This document shows positions 45,920 to 53,489 of a DNA stretch of 64,000 nucleotides, piece by piece (within the stretch, counting starts at the first letter, position 1; each line of letters starts with the position of its first letter). The notes below the pieces were generated by a model that was not told where the DNA came from, ran no database searches, and was given only the letters and a program-made list of their open reading frames with translations. Origin of the DNA: Pseudoduganella danionis (GTDB taxonomy: Bacteria; Pseudomonadota; Gammaproteobacteria; Burkholderiales; Burkholderiaceae_D); contig NZ_WNKW01000003.1 in NCBI RefSeq assembly GCF_009720775.1, positions 126,028 through 190,027 of the forward strand. The letters are read 5' to 3'. A program made the translations under genes and the position numbers.

Positions 45920-46909
45920 ATGACTGCTACGCCTGTTACGCCGCCTGTCTTCATCCATCCGCTGGCAGACCGCCACGGGATGCCGTCGGCCCTGTTGCTC
46001 GATGCGCGCGGCATGCAGCCTGAAATGGCACCGCTGGAGTTGCTGCAGCAATTGGCGGACGGCAGCATGGCGTGCTATTTCCGCGACGGTTTGAGCGAGG
46101 CCAGCCAGCAGTTGCTGCTCGACGCCGGCTGGCTGGCCGCACCGGCTGATGAAATCCATCACAGCGACACGGCACTCGACCAGGAATTCAAGCAAGTGCC
46201 GGGCACGGCTAGCTGGATAGAAGGCGAATGGTTTCTGGCACCGCCGCCCAAGCCGGTGGGCAGCCAGGCCGCATCGCGTGCGCTCGCGCTGAAGCTGGTG
46301 CAACTGGTGTCGGCCGACGCCGATACCCATGAAATCGAAGCGCTGCTGCGGCAGGACCCGACCCTGTCCTACCACTTGCTGCGGCTGGTGAACTCGCTGG
46401 GCATGGGCACGGCGCGCAAGGTCAGCAGTTTTTCTCAGGCCATACTGATACTGGGCCGCGCCCAGCTGCGCCGCTGGCTTAACCTGATGCTGTTCTCGGC
46501 GCGCGAATCGGATCAGCGCTCGGCCATGCTGCTGGCGCGCGTGGCGGTGCGGGCTCGTTCGATGGAATTGCTGGCGCGCGAAGCGGGCTACGACAAGGCC
46601 CAGCAGGAACAGGCTTTCATGGGCGGGATGTTCTCGCTGCTGGGTGTGCTGTTCGGCATGTCGCTGGCCGAAGTGCTGCAACCGCTCACTATTAGCGAAG
46701 AACTGTCGCAGGCGCTGCTGCAACGGGCCGGTACGCTGGGCCAGTTGCTGGCGCTGGTGGAGGCGGCCGAACATGCGGACTTGATGGCGCTCATGCGCGG
46801 CCTGCGCACCCTGCAGATCGAGGTGGCGGCCTACAACCAGATTCAGGCTGACGCTTATTTATGGATGCAGGCTATCGCTGCCGGCAAATCAGGAAACGAC
46901 GATGCGTGA
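45920..46909 (+). CDS. HDOD-domain signalling protein
   Basis: 329-residue cytoplasmic protein. A HDOD domain (about 115-300) is seen: LVQLVSADADTHEIEALLRQDPTLSYHLLRLVNS, and SFSQAILILGRAQLRRWL. The short N-terminal part looks like a remnant of an EAL-type fold, as in YuxH-like proteins. HDOD proteins lack the HD hydrolase residues and act in signal transduction. The stop overlaps the start of the PAS-EAL protein by 8 bases, so both probably work in one c-di-GMP pathway. Confidence 0.85.
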   Translation: MTATPVTPPVFIHPLADRHGMPSALLLDARGMQPEMAPLELLQQLADGSMACYFRDGLSEASQQLLLDAGWLAAPADEIHHSDTALDQEFKQVPGTASWIEGEWFLAPPPKPVGSQAASRALALKLVQLVSADADTHEIEALLRQDPTLSYHLLRLVNSLGMGTARKVSSFSQAILILGRAQLRRWLNLMLFSARESDQRSAMLLARVAVRARSMELLAREAGYDKAQQEQAFMGGMFSLLGVLFGMSLAEVLQPLTISEELSQALLQRAGTLGQLLALVEAAEHADLMALMRGLRTLQIEVAAYNQIQADAYLWMQAIAAGKSGNDDA

Positions 46910-49073
46910 AATTCTGGAACGCTGTCTGGCCCTGAGCCAGCGGGCGGCGCAGCAATCCGGCGCGGCGCAGAGCGCCACGCTGGAGCAGCTCGCGTCGCTG
47001 CTGGGGGCCACGCGCGATGCCATGCCGGCCGCGCCAGACAGCTCCAGTGATATCGCCGTCATGCAGCTCGATCTGGTCGGCTATGTGACGCAGTGGAACG
47101 AAGGCGCGCAGCAGTTATTTGGCTACAGCGCCGCCGAGATGCAGGGCCAGCACGTGTTGCTGCTGTATCCCGATGATGATGGTGATGGTGCACTGGACGA
47201 ACTGGTGGCGCAGGCTGATGGCGCCTACAGTACGACGGCGGAAGTGCAGCGCCGCACCAAGTCCGGCGAGCTGATCTGGGTGCAGCTCGATCTGCGCTTG
47301 CGGCTCGACGATAGTGGCGACGCGGTGGGCATGGAAGTGCGGGCGCGCAAGCTGGCCGATGTGCTGTCGCCGGCCGACAAGCTGACGCTGCACGCGCGCA
47401 TCATCGAAGACTCCGATCAGGGTGTGCTGATTACCGATGCACGCGAACGCATCGTTTCGATTAATTCTGCCTTCACCCGTATCACCGGCTATCAGCCGGC
47501 CGAAGCGCTGGGCAAGACGCCGGATTTGCTGCGCTCCGGCGTGCACGATGCCGAATTTCGCGCGCGCGTGCGTGCAGCCATGCACGGCGCGGGCGCGTGG
47601 CGCGGTGAAATCATCGGCCGGCGCAAGAATGGCGAGCTGTTCCCTCAGTCGGTAACCATCAGCGCCGTGCGTGATGTGCAAGGCCGCATCAGCCATACCT
47701 TCTCGCTGTTTTCCGATATCAGTGTGCACAAGGATGCGGAAGCGCGCATGCAGCGCATGGCCAACTACGATGCGCTGACGGGCCTGCCCAATCTATGTTT
47801 GCTGACCCAGTTGCTGGGGCAGGCGCTGACGGAAGCCAAGCGTTCGCAGGAGCACGGCGCGCTGGTGATGATAGAGATCAGCCGGCTAGGCACCATCAGC
47901 GACACCTTGGGCCATGAAGTGAGCAATGAAGTGCTGTGCGAAATCGGCCGGCGATTGCGTCATGCGCTGCGCGAGGCCGATGTATTGGCGCGGCTGGACG
48001 GGCACAAGTTTGCCGTGGCGCTGCTGCACATCGAAAAGCGTGAACATGCGGGCATCGTCGCGCAGAAGCTGCTGGCCACGCTGGCCGAGCCGTTTGTGGT
48101 GGCGCACCACCAGTTACAAGTGAGTGGCCATGCCGGCATTACCGTCTATCCGGAAGATGGCAGCGATGTTTCGACCCTGATCCGCCATGCCGAGGTGGCG
48201 CTCAACAAGGCCACCCGCAGCATCGAAGCGGGCCTGCTGTTCTACAGCGAGGAAATGAACCAGCGCGCCAAAGAGCATATGCGCATAGAGGGCGAGCTGC
48301 GCCAGGCGTTGCTGAACGGGGAGCTGTTGCTGTACTACCAGCCGAAAGTGAGTTTGCGTAGCGGCCGCATCGTCGGCGCCGAAGCGCTGCTGCGCTGGCG
48401 CCATCCCGTGCGCGGGCTGGTGTCGCCGGGCGTGTTCATTCCCGTGGCGGAAGAGACGGGGCTGATTCTCGAACTGGGGAGCTGGGTGCTGGAAGCAGCC
48501 TGTCGCCAGATCCGCGAATGGCAGGATGCCAATCTGATCATGCCGCCTATCGCTGTCAACCTGTCGGCGCGCCAGTTCGACAGCAAGCTGCCGCAGCGCA
48601 TCGCCGCCGTGCTGGAACGCTATAGCGTACAGCCCGAGCAGATCAATCTGGAAATCACGGAAAGCCTGCTGGTGCGCGGCGCCGATGCCGTGATCGCCAT
48701 CATGAACGAGCTGCGCGCCATGGGCATGGGGCTGGCACTGGATGATTTCGGCACTGGCTATTCCAGTCTGGCCTATCTGAAGAAATTCCCCATCAGTACG
48801 CTGAAAATCGACCGCTCCTTTGTGATCGGCCTGCCGCATGAAGAGAATGATTGCGCCATCGCTCGCGCCATCGTCACCATGGCCCAGCAACTGCGTCAGG
48901 AAATCGTGGCCGAAGGCGTGGAAACGGCGGAGCAGATGAATTTCCTGCGCGAGCTAGGTTGCGACCAGTTGCAAGGCTATCTGTTCAGCCAGCCCGTGCC
49001 GGCCGCAGATTTTGCCAGCATGCTGCGCGATGGCAAGCGCCTGACCCTGGGTGCGCGCCTGCCGCCAGCCTGA
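46902..49073 (+). CDS. PAS-PAS-(degenerate GGDEF)-EAL protein, probable c-di-GMP phosphodiesterase
   Basis: 723 residues, no membrane segment. PAS domain 1 spans about 45-150 (VGYVTQWNEGAQQLFGYSAAEM) and PAS 2 about 160-285 (GVLITDARERIVSINSAF). In the GGDEF domain (about 290-450) the signature is replaced by RLDGHKF at 364-370, so cyclase activity is not expected. The EAL domain keeps EALLRWRHP (494), ITESLL, DDFGTGYSSL (614) and KIDRSF, so c-di-GMP hydrolysis is likely. The start lies inside the HDOD gene. The degenerate GGDEF may bind GTP as an allosteric input. Confidence 0.92.
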   Translation: MREILERCLALSQRAAQQSGAAQSATLEQLASLLGATRDAMPAAPDSSSDIAVMQLDLVGYVTQWNEGAQQLFGYSAAEMQGQHVLLLYPDDDGDGALDELVAQADGAYSTTAEVQRRTKSGELIWVQLDLRLRLDDSGDAVGMEVRARKLADVLSPADKLTLHARIIEDSDQGVLITDARERIVSINSAFTRITGYQPAEALGKTPDLLRSGVHDAEFRARVRAAMHGAGAWRGEIIGRRKNGELFPQSVTISAVRDVQGRISHTFSLFSDISVHKDAEARMQRMANYDALTGLPNLCLLTQLLGQALTEAKRSQEHGALVMIEISRLGTISDTLGHEVSNEVLCEIGRRLRHALREADVLARLDGHKFAVALLHIEKREHAGIVAQKLLATLAEPFVVAHHQLQVSGHAGITVYPEDGSDVSTLIRHAEVALNKATRSIEAGLLFYSEEMNQRAKEHMRIEGELRQALLNGELLLYYQPKVSLRSGRIVGAEALLRWRHPVRGLVSPGVFIPVAEETGLILELGSWVLEAACRQIREWQDANLIMPPIAVNLSARQFDSKLPQRIAAVLERYSVQPEQINLEITESLLVRGADAVIAIMNELRAMGMGLALDDFGTGYSSLAYLKKFPISTLKIDRSFVIGLPHEENDCAIARAIVTMAQQLRQEIVAEGVETAEQMNFLRELGCDQLQGYLFSQPVPAADFASMLRDGKRLTLGARLPPA

Positions 49074-49131
49074 CACGCGGGCCGGTTTGCGGTTATGCTG
49101 ACATCTTTAACCGCAGAGTAAGGAAGCACCC

Positions 49132-49497
49132 ATGAGCCGTCACATCCTCGCTGAAGAACAGATCCATCCCGCCGTGCGCGCCCAGGTGAGCGGCTACCAC
49201 CGCACGCTGGTGGAGGAAGTGCAGGCGGCCGTGGCCAGCAACAAGGTGGTGGTGGTCGGCATGGGGCTCAATCCTTTTCCGCGCAAGGCGCGCAAGCTGC
49301 TCGATGCGCAAGGCATTGCCTACACCTATCTGTCTTACGGTAATTACTTCAATACCTGGCGCCCGCGTATCGCGCTGAAAATGTGGACGGGTTGGTCGAC
49401 CTTCCCCATGGTGTTCGTCAACGGCGTGCTGATAGGCGGCGCCAACGACTTGCAGAAGCTGATCGAACAAGGTGAACTGGCGCGCATGCTGGCCTGA
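49132..49497 (+). CDS. Glutaredoxin-fold protein without cysteine
   Basis: 121 residues. The order of elements matches monothiol glutaredoxins: VVVVGMGLNPFPRKARKLLDA in place of the active-site loop, YTYLSYGNYFNTWRPRIALKMWTGWSTFP with the TFP cis-proline, and FVNGVLIGGANDLQKLIEQGEL as the glutathione-binding GG-D segment. The whole protein contains no cysteine, so the redox-active residue is absent. NPFP stands where a CPYC or CGFS motif would be. It may bind glutathione or an iron-sulfur ligand without catalysis. The ribosome site AAGGAAG precedes the ATG. Confidence 0.87.
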   Translation: MSRHILAEEQIHPAVRAQVSGYHRTLVEEVQAAVASNKVVVVGMGLNPFPRKARKLLDAQGIAYTYLSYGNYFNTWRPRIALKMWTGWSTFPMVFVNGVLIGGANDLQKLIEQGELARMLA

Positions 49498-49520
49498 GCC
49501 CGCGTGCTGCCTAGCGCCTG

Positions 49521-49826
49521 CTAGTCGGGCGGGTAGTGGTTGAGCTGTTCCGTGAGCTGGCGCAGTGCGATGGGCGCCGCGTCCAGATGGTAGTGCACAT
49601 CGTGCTGCCAGCCATCCTTGTCCACGTGCAGATCGTAGAGAAAATCACCTGACTGGGGCGCGATCTTGCGTAGTTGTTCGGGCAGATTGAAGAACTGGCT
49701 GGCATCGAGCAACTGGGCTAGCCGGTGCGCCTGAGCGGGCGCCAGCAGCGTCAGATCAACGCTGCGCGTCTGTGCGCCGGCCGGGCCGGTGAAACCGCCA
49801 GTGCAGCGTAAGATCAGCCGTGTCAT
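49521..49826 (-). CDS. Emfourin-like protease inhibitor (protealysin inhibitor)
   Basis: 101-residue small protein without signal peptide. The sequence MTRLILRCTGGFTGPAG, then LTLLAPAQAHRLAQLLDASQFF, resembles emfourin (M4in), the inhibitor co-encoded with protealysin-like M4 proteases. It lies 64 bases after the protease gene on the same strand, with GGAG before its ATG. The inhibitor role is inferred from this resemblance and the arrangement. Confidence 0.8.
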   Translation of the reverse strand: MTRLILRCTGGFTGPAGAQTRSVDLTLLAPAQAHRLAQLLDASQFFNLPEQLRKIAPQSGDFLYDLHVDKDGWQHDVHYHLDAAPIALRQLTEQLNHYPPD

Positions 49827-49890
49827 GATGCGGGCTCCGATCGCGATTGCTCGCCATTACAAAAATTCCGGGCGGGTTATACGTTCCGCT

Positions 49891-50928
49891 CTAGGACGAC
49901 TCCAGTTGCACGCCCACCAGTTGCCAGGCGCGCTGCACGGCATACTGTTCGGCCGTGTCGCTGCCATACAGTAGCACGGCTGCCTGCGCGGTGGCGCGTG
50001 CCATGTCGGCAAAGCTGGCGTTAGGTGTCAGCAAACCCAGCGCTTTGTACCAGATGGGCCCGGCCTTCTCCCATGCATGGCCTTGCAGCGCCAGTGCCGT
50101 GGCATAGAACGCGTGGTTGGGGATGCCTGAATTGCTGTGCACATCGCCGTCCTGAATATAGTCTGCCATGTTTTTCGGTTGGTCGTCGCCCGACCAGGTC
50201 AGCGTGCGGTTGCCGGGATCGGCCAGCGAGCGCAGCGCCTTGCCCACGCTGGGCGCCATGATGCCGGCGCCTATCAGCCAGTCGGCATCGGCGGCTTTCT
50301 GCTGCAGCCGCCACTGCTTGACTAGCGAACCCATCACATCGGAAATCGATTCGTTCAGGGCGCCGCTCTGGCCCTCGTACACCAGCCCGCCCGGCACGGC
50401 GTACTGGGTCACGCCGTGGCTAAGCTCATGCGCGACCACATCGATGGCCGCGGTAAAGCCGTGGAACAGTTTGCCATCGCCGTCGCCATAAACCATCTGC
50501 TGGCCATTCCAGAAAGCGTTGTTGAAGTTGCGCTGGTAGTGCACGCTGGCGTCGAGGCGCAGCCCCTTGTTATCGACCGAGTTGCGCTGGAACACGGTGT
50601 GGAAAAAATCATAGGTGATACCGGCATTGTCGTAAGCCTGATTCACAGCGGCATCCTTGGCTGCAGCGCCGCCTTCCGTGCGCACCACGCGGCCCGGCAG
50701 GGTGGTCTTGTGGCGTGCATCGTAGATGGTGCGGCGCTGTTCGCCCGTGCGCTGGGTGGCTGCCAGCGTGGGCATGACGGAGCGCTGGCCGCGCAAATGG
50801 GCGGACAGCTCGCACTGGTCGAGCAGGCAGGCGCGTTCCTCTTCGCTCAGATGCGCTGCTTCGGCTAGCTGCCGCAACATACGCGATGGAATGATGCAGC
50901 AGACGCAATGATAGGGCAGGGAAGACAT
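49891..50928 (-). CDS. Protealysin-like M4 metalloprotease
   Basis: Thermolysin-family zinc protease of 345 residues (protealysin is about the same length). ATG 50928 has GGAG seven bases upstream. There is no signal peptide. The short propeptide carries the protealysin-type start SLPYHCVCCIIPSRMLRQLA. Zinc and catalytic residues: H167-E168-x-x-H171 (HELSHGVTQ), E193 (NESISDVMGS) and the transition-state histidine in GIPNHAFY. Known relatives are made in the cytoplasm and may reach host or competitor cells. The inhibitor gene is next downstream. Confidence 0.93.
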   Translation of the reverse strand: MSSLPYHCVCCIIPSRMLRQLAEAAHLSEEERACLLDQCELSAHLRGQRSVMPTLAATQRTGEQRRTIYDARHKTTLPGRVVRTEGGAAAKDAAVNQAYDNAGITYDFFHTVFQRNSVDNKGLRLDASVHYQRNFNNAFWNGQQMVYGDGDGKLFHGFTAAIDVVAHELSHGVTQYAVPGGLVYEGQSGALNESISDVMGSLVKQWRLQQKAADADWLIGAGIMAPSVGKALRSLADPGNRTLTWSGDDQPKNMADYIQDGDVHSNSGIPNHAFYATALALQGHAWEKAGPIWYKALGLLTPNASFADMARATAQAAVLLYGSDTAEQYAVQRAWQLVGVQLESS

Positions 50929-51034
50929 GGCAGGCTCCGACGCATGGCGATGCAAGCTTTATACACGGGTTTTCATTTCCGGTGCGCCACGTTTGATCTA
51001 GCTCTAATGTCGCCGACTTTTTGCAGTAATTGAT

Positions 51035-51625
51035 TCAATCCGGATAGAACCCGATAGCCCCCGTGATGTCGGCAGAGCGTGGCGTCAGGCCACGTTCCAG
51101 CAGGGCGCAGGCAATAGCGTCACGCTGATAGCCCGCGGTGTTGAAGCGCCGCGCTTCCCGCAGCGTTCGGGTGGTAAAGGCTTCCTTCAATTCGGCAGCG
51201 GAGTAGGGCGCCAGCAAGGCGCGGGCGCGGTCCAGATCGTCCGGAGTGTATCGGTCCAGCGCCAGATTGCTGATCGCTTCAGCTTTGGTGAAAAGAAATA
51301 CGCGCTCGGTATTCTCCAGGGCCAGTTTTTGCACCGTCTTCCATGTCTCCCGATTAATTTCCTGGCCTACTTCCCGTGCCAGCGCACCCTGCAGGAACGG
51401 CGCTCTGACGCAGTATGGGCGCGCTGTCTGGTCGGGGCCGAAGGCGAGCAGTACCTGCACGTAATACGGCGAGGTTGAAACATCCTTGATAGCTTTGATG
51501 TAATCGGCGTGGCTTTGCTGCAATGGCAGAGTTTCGGCGCTGTGCGCCACCGCGCTGAAGGCCAGTGCCGCGAGCAGCAGGAAGTGGCGCATACGTGTGC
51601 TCGGCTTGGTCGGGTGGATAGTCAT
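51035..51625 (-). CDS. Exported protein of unknown function (196 aa)
   Basis: I do not recognise the family. The start 51625 has GGAG eight bases upstream. The signal peptide has a long charged n-region (MTIHPTKPSTRMRHF) and ends near AHSAE. The mature chain is mostly helical and has two cysteines (RPYCVRA, IACALLE). Features: SPYYVQVLLAFGPDQTARPYC, DLDRARALLAPYSAAELKEAF and the end ITGAIGFYPD. It lies about 100 bases upstream of the protease gene in transcript direction, so it could share a transcript with it. Confidence 0.72.
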   Translation of the reverse strand: MTIHPTKPSTRMRHFLLLAALAFSAVAHSAETLPLQQSHADYIKAIKDVSTSPYYVQVLLAFGPDQTARPYCVRAPFLQGALAREVGQEINRETWKTVQKLALENTERVFLFTKAEAISNLALDRYTPDDLDRARALLAPYSAAELKEAFTTRTLREARRFNTAGYQRDAIACALLERGLTPRSADITGAIGFYPD

Positions 51626-51669
51626 GTAGAGGGCTCCGGCAGCAAAACGATGTGCAGCAAGCGGGCACG

Positions 51670-51876
51670 CTAGCGCAGCGGATCGAGCAGGCTGCGCAGA
51701 TTGTTGTGGTCCAGCTCGTACATCAGGGCCAGCAGGCCGCCCAGTTCACCTTTGGGAAAGCCTTCGCGGGCAAACCAGCCCAGATAGTGGCCGGGCAGAT
51801 CGGCCAGCACGCGTCCTTTGTATTTGCCATATGGCATTTCACGGGTCAGCAGCAGGGCTAGTTTCTCGGCTTGCAT
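51670..51876 (-). CDS. DUF3820 family small protein
   Basis: 68 residues from ATG 51876. It contains the family pattern MPYGKYKGRVLADLPGHYLGWFAREGFPKGELG-type, seen here as PYGKYKG, DLPxxYLGWF and GFPKGELG, as in DUF3820, described as a putative quorum-sensing-regulated virulence factor in Pseudomonas. Cytoplasmic, no signal. The frame is open upstream to 52047, but that part shows no family match. Its start is 107 bases from the divergent symporter gene. Molecular function unknown. Confidence 0.82.
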   Translation of the reverse strand: MQAEKLALLLTREMPYGKYKGRVLADLPGHYLGWFAREGFPKGELGGLLALMYELDHNNLRSLLDPLR

Positions 51877-51983
51877 AGTCGGAAGGGGCGAGGATTGACC
51901 TCGGCATTTTAGCGGCCTGCACTGCGGCTGGATAGCATTGCGGTGTATATTGTCGCCCACTTGTCGTTGTGAAAGTCTGTTCC

Positions 51984-53438
51984 ATGTCTGAGGTTTCCCT
52001 GTTCGGCCTGCTGGCGGCCTATTTCCTGTTGCTGTTGCTGGTGGCACGCCGCACGGCGCGCGATGCCACCAATCACAGCTTTTTTATCGGGAACAAGCGT
52101 AGCCACTGGCTGCTGGTCGCTTTCGGCATGGTCGGCACCACCCTGAGCGGGGTGACCTTCATCAGCGTGCCGGGCGCCGTGGGGCGCGATGGTTTCGCCT
52201 ATCTGCAGGTGATGCTCGGCTATGTGGTCGGTTACGTGCTGGTCGCCTATGGGCTGCTGCCGCTGTACTACCGCATGAAGCTCACCTCGATCTACCACTA
52301 TCTCGATGTCCGGCTCGGGCATCAGGCCTACCTGAGCGGAGCCAGTTTCTTCCTGCTGTCGCGCACCCTCAGTGCTTCGGCGCGGCTGTATCTGGTGGTG
52401 AATATCCTGCAACTGACGGTGCTGGACAGTCTGGGCGTGCCTTTCTGGCTCAGCACACTGGTCATCCTCGGCATGATATTGCTGTACACCTACGAAGGCG
52501 GGGTCAAGACCATCGTCTGGACCGATACGCTGCAGACGGCGGGCATGTTGCTGGCGCTGGCTGGCTGCGTGTGGTGGCTGCTGGCCCAGCTCGGCTTCGA
52601 TCTGGTCTCCGGCTGGCAGGCGCTGGAGGCGGGCGGCTATACGCGCGTACTGAATCACCATAGCGATAGCCCCGGCTATTTCTGGAAGCAGTTTTTTGCC
52701 GGGATATTCATCGTGCTGGCCATGACGGGCATGGATCAGGAAATCATGCAGAAGAATATCTCCGTGCCCACGCTGCGCGACTCGCAGAAAAATATGCTGG
52801 TGCTGACCGTGGTGCTGACGGGCGTGCTGCTGCTGTTCATGTTCCTCGGCGGCTTGCTTAGCCTGTATGCGCCCAGCGTGGGCCTGGCTGCCACGGGCGA
52901 CAAGCTGTTCCCGGCCGTGGTGATGCAGCACATGCCGGCCGCGCTGCAACTGCTGTTCTTCCTCGGTCTGGTGTCGGCCCTGTTCCCCAGCGCCGATGGT
53001 GCCATGACCGCGCTCACCGCCAGCTTCTGCCTCGACATACTGGGCTGGCAGCGCCGCAGCGACCTGAGCGAAGCGCAGCAGCGGCACCAGCGCCACTGGG
53101 TGCATCTGGGTTTCTGTGCGCTGTTTCTGGCGCTGGTGCTGTTATTCCGCTGGCTCGATAACGCCAGCATGATAGGCTTGATACTCAAGCTGACTGGCTA
53201 TACCTATGGCCCTATCCTCGGCCTGTTTGCCTTCGGCCTGCTGACGGCACGCAAGGTACGCCATGGCGCGCACTATGCCGTGCCGCTGGTGGCGCTGGCA
53301 GGGCCGGTGCTGTGCTACCTGCTGGAGCTGAATCAGGCCGCGCTGTTCGGTAGCTACCGCATGGGACTGGAACTACTGATCGTCAACGGTCTGCTGGTAT
53401 TTGCAGGCCTGTGGCTAATTTCCCGCCCGGCGCGCTGA
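51984..53438 (+). CDS. Sodium:solute symporter family transporter
   Basis: Inner-membrane transporter of the SSS family, 484 residues from ATG 51984 (MSEVSLFGLL). A GTG at 51969 is an alternative. Thirteen or so helices are seen. Family marks include SHWLLVAFGMVGTTLSGVTFISVPG, YVLVAYGLLPLYYRMKLTSIYHYL, and YEGGVKTIVWTDTLQ. No kinase extension is present. Substrates of relatives range from sugars to organic acids. The neighbours do not reveal this one. Confidence 0.9.
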   Translation: MSEVSLFGLLAAYFLLLLLVARRTARDATNHSFFIGNKRSHWLLVAFGMVGTTLSGVTFISVPGAVGRDGFAYLQVMLGYVVGYVLVAYGLLPLYYRMKLTSIYHYLDVRLGHQAYLSGASFFLLSRTLSASARLYLVVNILQLTVLDSLGVPFWLSTLVILGMILLYTYEGGVKTIVWTDTLQTAGMLLALAGCVWWLLAQLGFDLVSGWQALEAGGYTRVLNHHSDSPGYFWKQFFAGIFIVLAMTGMDQEIMQKNISVPTLRDSQKNMLVLTVVLTGVLLLFMFLGGLLSLYAPSVGLAATGDKLFPAVVMQHMPAALQLLFFLGLVSALFPSADGAMTALTASFCLDILGWQRRSDLSEAQQRHQRHWVHLGFCALFLALVLLFRWLDNASMIGLILKLTGYTYGPILGLFAFGLLTARKVRHGAHYAVPLVALAGPVLCYLLELNQAALFGSYRMGLELLIVNGLLVFAGLWLISRPAR

Positions 53439-53489
53439 GGACAGCATACAATGATGTACTTGTTAATTTCGCAATCGACTGGAGCTTGA

